From JAVBNW01 sp031551255 (GTDB lineage: Bacteria; Bacillota; Clostridia; Christensenellales; UBA1750), in assembly GCA_031551255.1 (NCBI GenBank), contig JAVBNW010000095.1:1-37280 (forward strand): DNA of 37,280 nucleotides. The letters are read 5' to 3'. The notes under the pieces were generated by a model. That model was given only the letters and a program-made list of their open reading frames with translations. It was not told where the DNA came from and searched no databases. Numbering within the stretch: position 1 is the first letter of the stretch; every line of letters begins with the position of its first letter. This document shows, one piece after another, positions 1-7,734 of the stretch. The position numbers were made by a program, and so were the translations under genes.

Positions 1-294
1 CTTCTTAAGCCTAAAGAAACCTCAGTTTCTTTGGGAAGAGGAGGTTTCACGTAGCGCCAGAACCGCCGCCATGCCGTAGCTTGGTGGTGGTTCAGAGCAC
101 AGTGCGCCCCGACGAGCCGAGGCGATTTTGAGGAGCAAGAAGAACAGCGGAGCAAGAAACGGGAAGCTACGTTCCCCGTTCTTCTTAAGCCTAAAGAAAC
201 CTCAGTTTCTTTGGGAAGAGGAGGTTTCACGAAGCGGCAATTCCCCGCAACATCGCAATGCTGCGGGGAATAGAGCGCAGTGCAAACCGACTAG
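1..294 (-). repeat. Two tandem copies of a composite intergenic hairpin repeat
   Basis: The stretch holds no gene. Two near-identical 51-base segments start at 1 and 181. Each contains a hairpin with stem AAAGAAAC/GTTTCTTT around CTCA (13-32 and 193-212). Each is followed by a second, unrelated hairpin: 62-71 with 82-91 in copy 1, and 240-249 with 262-271 in copy 2. Each copy ends in a conserved 22-base box (95-116, 273-294). Read on the minus strand, the order is box A, variable hairpin, CCTCCTCTTC, TGAG-loop hairpin, AAGAAG. Box A of copy 2 overlaps the stop codon of the 291-923 gene. Positions 121-180 match 15643-15707 and carry only the right arm of another hairpin of the family. Confidence 0.8.
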
Positions 295-923
295 CGGAGG
301 GTGGTAAGAACTTCCGGGGTCGTTACGATCATACGCTCGCCGATGGGAGGCATGAAGGAACACTCGCCCTCATAGCGCATCTTGAGCAGAGCCGGGCACA
401 AAAATGCCAGATCCGCGCTGCCGCATAGGATGACGCTAAAAGTCGTGGAGGACAGGTATGTGCCGCTTTGCGCTTCAAAGCCGACGATTGCCGCAGGGAT
501 GCCAAGATCCAACAGCGACTCGTGTGTATGGAAAGTTCTGACTTCCAGAACCAGGTTTACCGTGCCGAGCGCGCGGTATAGCGTTCCCGTGGCATCGGTA
601 AACAGCACTTCGACCGATACGCTGACCGATACGTTAAACGCGTGCAGTTCGGGCAGGATGCTCGTGGGGAAGATGGGCACAATCGAGTTGACGGTTGCCA
701 GCTCCGAACGGCTTTGCGCGGAGATGAAGGTGTAGGGCGTCGTCGGCGCGGGGGTGGTGGGGTCGATGATGGTATCGATGGTTAAGGTGGCGGCAAGCGC
801 CGTGAACTCGCCGCTGAACAGCTCGGCGACTCTCTGCATGAAAAAGCAATCTTCCGCAGGTGTTTGCGCGGGAAGATAATTCATGGTGCGTACGCCGCAG
901 CCACAGTTATTCGTGCAACTCAT
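291..923 (-). CDS. Hypothetical protein with Cys-rich N-terminus
   Basis: This 210-residue protein of unknown function starts at an ATG preceded by GGAGGA (931-936, 7-base spacing). The N-terminus carries a cysteine cluster (SCTNNCGCG, residues 2-10). The rest is rich in Thr, Val and Ser with alternating hydrophobic residues (for example NVSVSVSVEVLF), which suggests beta strands. There is no signal peptide or membrane segment. The Cys cluster and beta-rich body would fit a spore-surface or coat protein, but this is only an inference and no family is recognised. Its stop codon lies inside the conserved box of the adjacent repeat. Confidence 0.7.
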   Translation of the reverse strand: MSCTNNCGCGVRTMNYLPAQTPAEDCFFMQRVAELFSGEFTALAATLTIDTIIDPTTPAPTTPYTFISAQSRSELATVNSIVPIFPTSILPELHAFNVSVSVSVEVLFTDATGTLYRALGTVNLVLEVRTFHTHESLLDLGIPAAIVGFEAQSGTYLSSTTFSVILCGSADLAFLCPALLKMRYEGECSFMPPIGERMIVTTPEVLTTLR

Positions 924-1060
924 GGGATGTTCCTCCTTCGGGGGGTGTTGGCCCCATGCGGGCCTACGTCAGCATATGCGCGTGGCGAAATGCCGGTGAT
1001 TGCGGCGACAAAATTGCTTATCATCTCTTCGTTGTACCAATCGGCGCACAGTCTCCACAT

Positions 1061-1088
1061 AAAAAGCGCGGACCCTTCCGGGACCGCG
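1061..1088 (-). terminator. Rho-independent terminator or attenuator, minus strand
   Basis: CGCGG(1067-1071)/CCGCG(1084-1088) plus CCC/GGG form a stem broken by one A-A mismatch, with loop TTCC. On the minus strand it is followed by CTTTTT. No minus-strand gene ends just upstream, so it may be a leader attenuator of the 291-923 gene, which starts 138 bases further on. Confidence 0.55.
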
Positions 1089-1280
1089 TAGAGGGAGAGT
1101 AGGAGGAGTGACCAACGATGCCGAAAACGCTCGGCAATCACAGTATGGGCGGGACACCCGCATACTATGCATCGATACAATTTTTTGTTCTGTTGCTTTA
1201 TCGCTCTGCTTTGACGGTATGCCCGGCCCAGAAAGTTTTTCGGCGAGGCAAAAGCCGGCGCTGCCCACAAAGCCCGTGGC

Positions 1281-1309
1281 TTGCCCATGTGCGCCGCTTG
1301 TGATATATT
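1281..1309 (+). promoter_or_regulatory. Extended -10 promoter for rsmD-coaD
   Basis: TTGCCC (1281-1286), a 17-base spacer, and TGA-TATATT (-10 at 1304-1309) with the extended TGn. The predicted start lies only about 13 bases before the rsmD start codon. Confidence 0.5.
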
Positions 1310-1328
1310 TCCTGTGTGGAGGTATGGA

Positions 1329-1889
1329 ATGCGCATCGTTGCAGGCGAGTGGAAGGGCAGGGTGCTTTGTGCGCCTAATGGAGGCGATGTGACGCGACCC
1401 ACCTCCGACCGCGTCAGAGAATCGCTCTTTAGCATCTTGTTGCCCCGCCTTGGCGGCGCGCGGGCGCTGGATTTGTTTGCGGGCTCCGGAGCACTGGCGC
1501 TGGAGGCGCTCAGTCGGGGCGCGGATTTTGCTGTGTTGTGCGACCGGGATAAAAACGCTTGTGAGGCGACTCTTCGCAATATCGATGCGCTTGGGGCTCG
1601 GGATCGAACGCTGCTATTGCGGATGGATGCGATAGACGCCCTTTCTGTGCTTGCGCAAAAGGGCGAGAGGTTCGACGTAATTTTTTTAGATCCCCCCTAC
1701 CGTGCGGGGCTTATGCCGGATGTCATGCAGGCGATTGCCCGGGGAGGGCTTCTCGCTCGAGATGGAGTGATCGTAGCGGAGAGAGCCTCCATCGAACCGC
1801 CCGGCCAAATACCGGGGTACGCGGTCGCGATGCAAAGACGGTATGGAGCCGCCATATTGACGTTTTATACGAGCGAGGTGCTGAAATGA
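1329..1889 (+). CDS. rsmD: 16S rRNA (guanine(966)-N2)-methyltransferase RsmD
   Basis: RsmD methylates G966 of 16S rRNA in the small ribosomal subunit using S-adenosylmethionine. The 186-residue product has the typical start MRIVAGEWKGR, a Rossmann SAM site (ALDLFAGSGALALEALSRGA) and the catalytic DPPY motif in VIFLDPPYRAG. The length is normal for the family. ATG 1329 was chosen over the in-frame upstream codon at 1281 because of the conserved MRI start and the GGAGGT at 1318-1323. The gene overlaps coaD by 4 bases (ATGA), matching the conserved Firmicutes order ylbH-ylbI. Confidence 0.95.
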   Translation: MRIVAGEWKGRVLCAPNGGDVTRPTSDRVRESLFSILLPRLGGARALDLFAGSGALALEALSRGADFAVLCDRDKNACEATLRNIDALGARDRTLLLRMDAIDALSVLAQKGERFDVIFLDPPYRAGLMPDVMQAIARGGLLARDGVIVAERASIEPPGQIPGYAVAMQRRYGAAILTFYTSEVLK

Positions 1890-2389
1890 GGACCTGTATC
1901 GTGCCCGGTTCGTTTGATCCAATTACCTTAGGCCACGCGGATGTGATCGGGCGCGCGCTTAGGCAGTACGACCGCGTCGTGGCGGCCGTTCTGGTGAATA
2001 ACCAAAAAAAACCGTTTTTTACCCCTGAAGAGAGGGGAGAAATGATCAGGTCGTGCTTTCCGGGCGAAGCGGCGCTGGAAATTAAAAAGTTTGACGGCTT
2101 GCTGATCGATTTTGCCCGCAAGGAAGGCGCCTGCGCGCTCGTGCGCGGCCTGCGCGCGGTGATGGATTTCGAATACGAGTTCCAGCTCGCATCGCTCAAC
2201 CGCATGCTCGCGCCGGAAATTGAAACTGTTTTTTTCATGACGCGCGCGGAGTATATGTTCATCAGCTCGTCCATGGTGAGGGAAATCGGCCTGTACGGGG
2301 GAGACTATGAGCAGATGTTGCCCACGGAAATTCACGCGGTGGTTGAAGCCGCGTTCGCGAAAAAAAGAGCCGGAGGGAAAAATACATGA
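1886..2389 (+). CDS. coaD: Phosphopantetheine adenylyltransferase CoaD
   Basis: CoaD transfers AMP from ATP to 4'-phosphopantetheine, giving dephospho-CoA, the penultimate step of coenzyme A synthesis in the cytoplasm. The 167-residue protein has the nucleotidyltransferase signature GSFDPITLGH (8-17) and the C-terminal ISSSMVRE motif (126-133). Its length is standard. It is translationally coupled to rsmD in front (4-base overlap) and to the coiled-coil gene behind (4-base overlap). Confidence 0.97.
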   Translation: MRTCIVPGSFDPITLGHADVIGRALRQYDRVVAAVLVNNQKKPFFTPEERGEMIRSCFPGEAALEIKKFDGLLIDFARKEGACALVRGLRAVMDFEYEFQLASLNRMLAPEIETVFFMTRAEYMFISSSMVREIGLYGGDYEQMLPTEIHAVVEAAFAKKRAGGKNT

Positions 2390-2832
2390 ATGTAATGGCG
2401 CTTTTGGAATATCTCGACGAGGAGCTTAGCAGGGGTGCGCCCGTTCCTCTTACGGGCAGGCGCATGGTGGATTCAGAAAAATGCCTGGATATCATCAGCG
2501 AGTTGCGGGTGAACCTACCGGAAGACGTCAGGGATGCCGAAGTGATCGTGCGGGAGAAAAACAGAATTCTTGGCGAAGCAAAGCGCGAATCCGATGCGAT
2601 TATCGCCGAGGCGGAGCGGCGCTTTGAGCAGCTCGTCAACGAAAACAACATCGTGCGCGAGGCGCAATCCCGCGCTCAGCAGATTTTAGCCGACGCCAAA
2701 AAAGAGGCGAAGGATATGCGCTCGGCGGCGATCCTTTACGCGGAAGATCTGTTTGCGGATTTGGAAAAGCGCATGCAGGAGCATATCGCCGAGGTGCGCA
2801 GAAACCGGCAGGATCTGCACACCCTCAGGTAG
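2386..2832 (+). CDS. Coiled-coil protein, ATP synthase b-subunit-like
   Basis: This 148-residue, highly charged protein is almost entirely helical from about residue 45 on, with Ala/Glu/Lys/Arg-rich heptads like those of ATP synthase subunit b or DivIVA-type proteins. It has no membrane segment, so it is not an F0 subunit. Similar small coiled-coil genes accompany coaD in Clostridia and are often labelled 'ATPase'; no enzymatic motif is visible here. It overlaps coaD by 4 bases and probably belongs to the same transcript. The function is unknown; a scaffold or division-related role is a guess. Confidence 0.8.
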   Translation: MNVMALLEYLDEELSRGAPVPLTGRRMVDSEKCLDIISELRVNLPEDVRDAEVIVREKNRILGEAKRESDAIIAEAERRFEQLVNENNIVREAQSRAQQILADAKKEAKDMRSAAILYAEDLFADLEKRMQEHIAEVRRNRQDLHTLR

Positions 2833-2869
2833 CGGAAAGCCTTGCAACGCAAGCCTCGCGGCGCACCCG

Positions 2870-4069
2870 TCACCGCCTGGGACCGTAGCGCTGTGGGCCT
2901 GCCGCCATTGGACAGCCTGCGCAGGATGCGCGCGGCCTGCATGGATCGCATGAGGGGCGCGGCGGCCTGGGCGGGCGCGGCGGCATCGGCGGATGTGGCC
3001 GGAAGGGCCGAAATACGCAGTAAACTAAAAATACGACGACGACGGCCAACAAAAAGATTAGCACGCAGGGCAGGCAAAAGCCGCCCCTCCCTGCGAAAGC
3101 CGGTGCGCCCGGATAGAAAAGCGGCGCGAGTGCCACTGCGCTTACGTAGCCGATAACCGCCTGCGTCGCCCGTTGCAGAAGATAAAGCCGCATCGGCACG
3201 ATATCTTTTAAGAAAACCGCCGCCTGCGCCGCGATCGACAGCCCCCCGAACGACGCGAGGGCGGCCGTGAGCGCGGCGCGTTGTTCTATCGAGAAGGGCA
3301 GCGCGGCGACGGAACGGATGCCGCCCGTCATTTCCATCACGCCCATGAGCATGGTCTGCGCCAAATCTCCCCCCAGCAGAGGCGAGAGCGGCGCGGCAAG
3401 AAGGCTTAGCGCACCCGAAGCTTTCAAAAGGGCGGTCAATACGGCGAAAAACGCGATGGTTCCGCCGACGGTGATGCAGGAGATGCAGGCATCGCGAATC
3501 GCGCCGGGCAGCGTGCCGAGCGCGGGGCGCAACGGCGCGGGCGCAGAGAGGACTTCCCGCGCCGGGCGGCCGTACGCGCGCCATAGTAGGCCGTTGAGCA
3601 GCGCTGCAACCAGGCACGCGCTCAGCGCGAGCCAGCCCGCGCGGGCGTCGCCCAACAATCCACCCGCCGTGCCCGCGAGGAACAGGGGGCCTGCCATGGC
3701 GCCGGCTGCGGTAAAGCGCGCGGTTTCATCGCCCGCTAAAAGCCCCTCGCCGGCAAGTTGTTGCGCGATGCGTGCGGCGGCGGGCGACCCCGACATAAGC
3801 GCCAGCGGCAACGAAGGCCCCGCCGCGCCCGGCAGGCGGTAAAGCGCGCGCATCGGGCGCGCGAGGCGGCGGCCGATACGCGCAATCGCGCCGGATTCTA
3901 TTAACATTTGCGCGAGGATGCAGTAGGGCAAAAGTGCAGGCAGCACGTGCTTTGCCCACAGCAAAAGCCCGTCGCGCGCGCCTGTGAGCGCGGCGTCCGG
4001 GAATGCCAGCATGGCGAGCAGCAGCGCCGCGATTAGGCAGGGCAGCAACCAATTGGCAGCGCGGCGCAT
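2870..4069 (-). CDS. ylbJ: YlbJ-like sporulation integral membrane protein
   Basis: Polytopic membrane protein of 399 residues with the nucleoside-recognition/Gate-type fold of the YlbJ/SpoIIM-like family. In Bacillus the homologue is needed for a normal spore cortex. About eight hydrophobic segments are visible, with SGSPAAARIAQQLAGEGLL in the middle. The ATG at 4069 has AGGAGG at 4078-4083 (8-base spacing); the TTG at 4075 is too close. The last 60 residues are unusual: a hydrophobic helix, then a proline-arginine tract (PPRPPRPPRP), then a Cys-containing tail. Placement between coaD and a patatin gene matches ylbI-ylbJ-ylbK, but here the gene is inverted. Confidence 0.85.
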   Translation of the reverse strand: MRRAANWLLPCLIAALLLAMLAFPDAALTGARDGLLLWAKHVLPALLPYCILAQMLIESGAIARIGRRLARPMRALYRLPGAAGPSLPLALMSGSPAAARIAQQLAGEGLLAGDETARFTAAGAMAGPLFLAGTAGGLLGDARAGWLALSACLVAALLNGLLWRAYGRPAREVLSAPAPLRPALGTLPGAIRDACISCITVGGTIAFFAVLTALLKASGALSLLAAPLSPLLGGDLAQTMLMGVMEMTGGIRSVAALPFSIEQRAALTAALASFGGLSIAAQAAVFLKDIVPMRLYLLQRATQAVIGYVSAVALAPLFYPGAPAFAGRGGFCLPCVLIFLLAVVVVFLVYCVFRPFRPHPPMPPRPPRPPRPSCDPCRPRASCAGCPMAAGPQRYGPRR

Positions 4070-4176
4070 GGGCAAGGCCTCCTCGTGTTATGATAGGTAA
4101 GAGTAAAAAATCGTTCGCCCGCCAGGCGACTATGGGGGCGGCGATGAAGATATATATGACGGGAGGACGGTGTTGT

Positions 4177-4998
4177 ATGATGAAAATCGGGCTGGCGCTT
4201 GGCGGCGGGGCTTTTCGCGGCATGGCGCATATCGGCATTATACAAGTGCTTGAGGAAAACGGGATTCCGGTGGATTTGGTTGCCGGTACGAGCGTGGGCG
4301 CGCTGATCGGCGGGGTGTACGCGTGCGGAACCGCGCCGCGCCTGCTTGAGAAGCTCGCGCTTTCGCTGAATATGCGGGATTATTACGATGTCGTGATGCC
4401 CCGCGAGGGATTTATCAAGGGCGACCGGATGCTGACGCTTTTGCGCACGCTGACCGGCAATAAGGATTTTTCTCAGACAAAAATCCCATTTTGCGCGGTG
4501 GCTGCCGATATCAACAGCGGAGAGCGGGTGGAACTATCCAGCGGGAAGCTGTGCGACGCGATCCGCGCGAGCATCTCACTGCCCGGAGTATTTGTGCCGC
4601 ACCGCATCGGCAAGCGCGTACTGTGCGACGGCGGGCTCGTCGACCGCGTGCCGCTTTCTACCGCCCGGGATATGGGCGCCGATTTGGTAATCGCCGTAGA
4701 TGTAGGCTATAAGGGTTATGAAATGAAGCCCAACGGCATTTTGGAGATTCTTTTGCACGCGTTTGACATCATGGATTGGGAGCTTACCAAGGTGCGCGTG
4801 TTGTCGGCCGAGGTGCTGATCTCCCCGGAAATGCAGCATATCGACTACACGACGCTGCGCGATGCCGAGGAGTGCATCGAAATCGGCAGGCAGGAGTGCG
4901 AAAAGTACCTGCCGGCGATACGGGATGCGATCGCAAAAAAAGAGGCGGAAATGGCCGAGCGCCTGCCCGATGGGGAGGCTCGGGGCGAGGTTGGCTAA
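4177..4998 (+). CDS. Patatin-like phospholipase (YlbK/RssA family)
   Basis: Serine lipid acyl hydrolase of 273 residues. The Ser-Asp dyad is visible: the oxyanion loop LGGGAFRG near residues 8-15, the nucleophile in GTSVG, and the Asp in CDGGLVD. Substrates of this family are mostly unknown; a membrane phospholipid is the usual inference. ATG 4177 (or the next codon, 4180) is preceded by GGGAGG at 4161-4166. The gene is divergent from ylbJ, so the two share the 4070-4176 gap. A very strong terminator sits 26 bases after the stop codon. Confidence 0.9.
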   Translation: MMKIGLALGGGAFRGMAHIGIIQVLEENGIPVDLVAGTSVGALIGGVYACGTAPRLLEKLALSLNMRDYYDVVMPREGFIKGDRMLTLLRTLTGNKDFSQTKIPFCAVAADINSGERVELSSGKLCDAIRASISLPGVFVPHRIGKRVLCDGGLVDRVPLSTARDMGADLVIAVDVGYKGYEMKPNGILEILLHAFDIMDWELTKVRVLSAEVLISPEMQHIDYTTLRDAEECIEIGRQECEKYLPAIRDAIAKKEAEMAERLPDGEARGEVG

Positions 4999-5118
4999 CT
5001 CGTCGGGGCGCACTACGCTCCAAAGTCCCACCATACTGCGGTATGGTGGGACTTTTTACGCTGCGTGCCCCCTCCTCTCCTCAAAGAAACTGAGGTTTCT
5101 TTGAGATAGGAAGAACGG
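4999..5118 (+). repeat. Composite intergenic hairpin repeat, single copy
   Basis: Box A (4999-5020, CTCGTCGG...GCTC) begins on the first base after the patatin stop codon. It is followed by a 12-bp terminator hairpin (5025-5052), then CCTCCTCTCC (5071-5080), then the stem TCAAAGAAAC/GTTTCTTTGA around TGAG (5081-5104), and GGAAGAACGGAGAACG (5109-5124). The layout equals that of the repeats at 1-294 (opposite strand) and at 15526-15840. Confidence 0.8.
5025..5057 (+). terminator. Strong rho-independent terminator after patatin gene
   Basis: Perfect 12-bp stem GTCCCACCATAC/GTATGGTGGGAC (5025-5036, 5041-5052) with loop TGCG, followed by TTTTT. Confidence 0.95.
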
Positions 5119-5146
5119 AGAACGCGGTCCCATATCTTTCTTAGGT

Positions 5147-6067
5147 TTACCTCTTGCGGATGGGTTCCAGTAGATCGAGCTGCTTTGCGCCCTCGTCGTC
5201 GGAGATGAAGGTTTCATAGTCGATACACTCTTCCAGCCACTGAACGCAAAGGTTCACATCGTATTGATCGGAATGGGTCGCCCACTCGTATAGTTGCCGC
5301 CAGCGCTCGCCGATTTCCCCCATGCTCGTTGCGATGGAAGCGTACAAACCGCCGCCGAACCGTTTTTTTGTCAGGGGCGCGGGAACGCCGAAATCTTCGG
5401 GAATCGCCACCCATATTTCGTAGCCGTAGACGGGGTTTCCCTCCGATGGGCTCGGGTTGTTAAAGCCGAAGTGTCGAAAGCAACTCTTTTTGTGCAGGGA
5501 GTTTTCCAGGATAAATTTGTCCATGACGGCGGAGCAGTCGTCCTCCGGCGTCTCGCTTTGCGCGCAGTAGGATGCCACCGTCATAGCGGGAAGGTTTACG
5601 ATCCTGACGTTTGTAAGTTCGCTCGCGTTCATAGAAGCGTTCCCTTCAGAGAGCAAAATTTGAGGCGCGGCTTCAGATGCGCATAGGGCGCTTGTCCCCT
5701 GCGGCTCAAAGTGGGAAAGAACTTGCGCAAAATCCTTGCCCGCCCTGAGGCGCTGAATCAGCGCATCAACCATGGCGCCCAGCGCCGCGGCGTCGGCCGC
5801 TTTCCGCCGCATGCTTGCAAGATGACGCGTTAGGATGTCGATCGCCCGGTCGACGTCATTTGCAATCAGCAGCCTTTCGATATCCGCTATGGGCACTTTA
5901 AGCCTTCTGAGCAGGACGATTTGCCGGATCCGGGTCGCATTTTCGTCGTCGTAGAACCGATAACCGTTTTCCGCCCTCGCGCTGCGCAAGATTCCTTCGC
6001 CTTCCCAGTAGCGCAGGGTCCGGCTGGAAATATCGAACAACTTTGCCGCCTCGCCGATTTTGAGCAT
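5147..6067 (-). CDS. MerR-family regulator with GyrI-like effector domain
   Basis: Transcription regulator of 306 residues. Residues 1-68 form the MerR winged helix (IGEAAKLFDISSRTLRYWEG, ENGYRFYDDENATRIRQIVLLR), followed by a dimerisation helix to about residue 115. Residues 150-306 resemble the effector-binding domain of BmrR/AraC GyrI-like proteins, which bind hydrophobic cationic drugs; NPVYGYEIWVAIPEDF fits that fold. The start has GGAGG upstream. The gene is monocistronic, with a MerR-type promoter and palindrome upstream (6089-6124), so autoregulation is likely. The ligand is unknown. Confidence 0.9.
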   Translation of the reverse strand: MLKIGEAAKLFDISSRTLRYWEGEGILRSARAENGYRFYDDENATRIRQIVLLRRLKVPIADIERLLIANDVDRAIDILTRHLASMRRKAADAAALGAMVDALIQRLRAGKDFAQVLSHFEPQGTSALCASEAAPQILLSEGNASMNASELTNVRIVNLPAMTVASYCAQSETPEDDCSAVMDKFILENSLHKKSCFRHFGFNNPSPSEGNPVYGYEIWVAIPEDFGVPAPLTKKRFGGGLYASIATSMGEIGERWRQLYEWATHSDQYDVNLCVQWLEECIDYETFISDDEGAKQLDLLEPIRKR

Positions 6068-6087
6068 TGCACGCCTCCTCTCTCTCT

Positions 6088-6124
6088 AATCCTAGGATAA
6101 AGGATTCCGCGGCGTCAACGTCAA
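6088..6124 (-). promoter_or_regulatory. MerR-type promoter and operator
   Basis: On the minus strand TTGACG is repeated twice (6113-6118, 6119-6124). Candidate -10 elements are TATCCT (6094-6099, 19-base spacer from the distal TTGACG) and TAGGAT (6089-6094, 18-base spacer from the proximal one). The palindrome ATCCTAGGAT (6089-6098) covers the -10. A 19-base spacer with dyad symmetry is typical of MerR-controlled promoters, which suggests autoregulation. Confidence 0.55.
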
Positions 6125-6142
6125 GAGGGTTTCGCATATGTT

Positions 6143-7294
6143 TTATACGATGGACAGGGGGCCGGGGCGAAGCCCCCGCGCGCGAGCGGAAGCGAAGAAT
6201 GCCTCTTCCAGCTCTTCGCGATCTTGGGGAGACAGCGGAACGAACAGATCGGCTAAGCCCTCGAGCGTCATTCCCTTTTTCTTGACGCGCAGCGCGCCTG
6301 CCACCATGCCGCGCGCGGCAATGACGTGAGGCGGCGCGGCGATGGGGGAGATGATCTGTTCAAGCTCCGGCGAGGGCAACAACCAGGCCCGCTTTGTCTG
6401 GCGAAGATACGCGTCAAACGGCGGAAGCAGGCGAAGCCCGCCCGGGCGCGGCGCATCGAGTAGCGCGGGCAGATTCTGCTCCGGCGCCAGCATTGTTTTT
6501 TTCTCGACGCGCACTTCTACGCACGCATCCCGCACGGCGGCCCACGCCATGGATAGAGGATCCGCGCCTTGTAAGGCACGGGTGGCGCCGGCATACCCTG
6601 CAAAATGATCGAATGTCGCGGGGGCATAGGCGCTCAGGTATAGGCGCGCCAGCCTTTCGGAGGCCTCGGGGCAGGGTTTGGGCGGGTTGGGATGGAGCCC
6701 GAACACCCTCTGGTTGCCGATGCGCGGGTGCAAGAGAAACAGGCCGGATTTGCACGCCGCCAGAATCAGGTGCGATGCCGCGTAGGGCATGCCGGAAAGT
6801 AGCGGCCTGAGCGGTGGCGGCATGTTGTGCTCGAGCATTAGGCAAAGGTCGCTATGGCGCATCGGCCCGTCGGACAGCGCCTGCGCCATGCACTCGATGG
6901 CCGAAAGAGCGGCGCCTTCGCAATCCATGCCCGCGCCTTCGATTTCTTTGGCGATGGATAAAAGCAGCGAGCGCCAACCCGGTTCGTGGGCGGGCATCGA
7001 GCCCACCGTGAAGGCTGCAAAGTCTTCCGACGCGAAAAATAGCGGCGCGTAGCGCAGGGAGTTGATTCCCATGATGTCGCCGCTTTCCCACGCGTTTTCC
7101 AGCATGGAGGAGAAGGGAAGGGGTCCTTCCTCCACTCGCGCGGCGAGAGCGACAGGCATGGACGAGCCCGGAGGGGAATCCTGCAGCGGCGTTACGCGAA
7201 GCGAATCCAGCCAGCGCTCGTTGGGCAGGCGCATGCTAAGCCCGTGGCGCAGCCAGCGAAAGGCGATGACTTGCTCTTTGCTCACTTCGCGCAT
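6143..7294 (-). CDS. Winged-helix DNA-binding domain protein (HTH_42/YcaQ-like)
   Basis: Protein of 383 residues that resembles the winged-helix family HTH_42, which includes the AlkZ/YcaQ crosslink-repair DNA glycosylases. The N-terminal VIAFRWLRHGLS pattern, the length near 380 and the C-terminal segment with MVAGALRVKKKGM support this. I cannot confirm the catalytic QxQ-type motif of the glycosylases, so enzymatic activity is open. ATG 7294 overlaps the stop of the exporter subunit by one base (TGATG) and has GGAGGG upstream. It is the last gene of a three-gene operon. Confidence 0.75.
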   Translation of the reverse strand: MREVSKEQVIAFRWLRHGLSMRLPNERWLDSLRVTPLQDSPPGSSMPVALAARVEEGPLPFSSMLENAWESGDIMGINSLRYAPLFFASEDFAAFTVGSMPAHEPGWRSLLLSIAKEIEGAGMDCEGAALSAIECMAQALSDGPMRHSDLCLMLEHNMPPPLRPLLSGMPYAASHLILAACKSGLFLLHPRIGNQRVFGLHPNPPKPCPEASERLARLYLSAYAPATFDHFAGYAGATRALQGADPLSMAWAAVRDACVEVRVEKKTMLAPEQNLPALLDAPRPGGLRLLPPFDAYLRQTKRAWLLPSPELEQIISPIAAPPHVIAARGMVAGALRVKKKGMTLEGLADLFVPLSPQDREELEEAFFASARARGLRPGPLSIV

Positions 7295-7734
7295 CAAACC
7301 GCCCTCCTTTTCCTTCCTATGGCCATGTACCGAAATATAAGCGACGCAACTCCGATGGCCAGCGCCATCATGCCGATGGCAAGCAGCGTGCGCGAGCCTT
7401 CGGCAAGGCCCAGCTGCGTGTCTCCCTCGACGAGATACAGCATCGTCTGATACAGCCCGCCGCCCGGCACCAGGGGAATCACCGCCGGGTGGATGTAGAG
7501 CGTGGCCGGGCGCTTCCACACGCGCGCGGCGATTTCTCCCAATAGGGCCATCATGAGCGTGGCAACGAAATACGCGGGCAACGAACCGCCCATCAGCCGA
7601 AACACCACCCACCCGAGCCCCGCGATGGCCGCGCTTACCGGCAGCGTCGCGCGCGGCGCGCGAAACAGCACCGCGAAGAACAGCGCCGAGGCGACGCATA
7701 GGAAAAATTCCTTAAGGAACACAATCGACGTCAC
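7294..7734 (-). CDS. Threonine/serine exporter, small subunit (ThrE_2/DUF3815-like)
   Basis: Membrane protein of 146 residues with four to five hydrophobic helices, matching the C-terminal half of ThrE-type threonine/serine exporters; the motif PLVPGGGLYQTM is typical. In Corynebacterium ThrE both halves are one protein; in Firmicutes they are commonly split as here. The GTG start at 7734 overlaps the stop of the large subunit (GTGA). The partner is the preceding gene. Confidence 0.85.
   Translation of the reverse strand: MTSIVFLKEFFLCVASALFFAVLFRAPRATLPVSAAIAGLGWVVFRLMGGSLPAYFVATLMMALLGEIAARVWKRPATLYIHPAVIPLVPGGGLYQTMLYLVEGDTQLGLAEGSRTLLAIGMMALAIGVASLIFRYMAIGRKRRAV

Larger units (their letters stand above)
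924..1328. other. Intergenic region without a convincing gene
   Basis: Divergent gap between the 291-923 gene and rsmD. It holds a minus-strand terminator-like hairpin (1061-1088), another hairpin at 1142-1166 without a T-run, and the rsmD promoter (1281-1309). ORFs in the gap lack coherent protein character. The minus-strand leader of the 291-923 gene may start in here, but I see no clear minus-strand promoter. Confidence 0.5.

Noticed and set aside
1..294. CRISPR array
   Set aside because: There are only two repeat copies 180 bases apart, the unit is itself a hairpin composite, and no cas gene is near.
1061..1090. T-box-like terminator sequence (CGCGGTCCC on the minus strand)
   Set aside because: The T-box core AGGGTGGNACCGCG and a specifier stem are absent, and no synthetase or amino-acid gene follows. 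It is kept only as a terminator-like hairpin.
1108..1392. ORFs starting at 1108 (GTG) or 1118 (ATG) behind AGGAGGAG
   Set aside because: The ribosome-site-like sequence is good, but the translations look random, overlap the rsmD promoter and run into rsmD in another frame.
920..1579. Minus-strand ORF of 219 codons across the 5' part of rsmD
   Set aside because: It opposes the well-supported rsmD gene and has a low-complexity basic composition.
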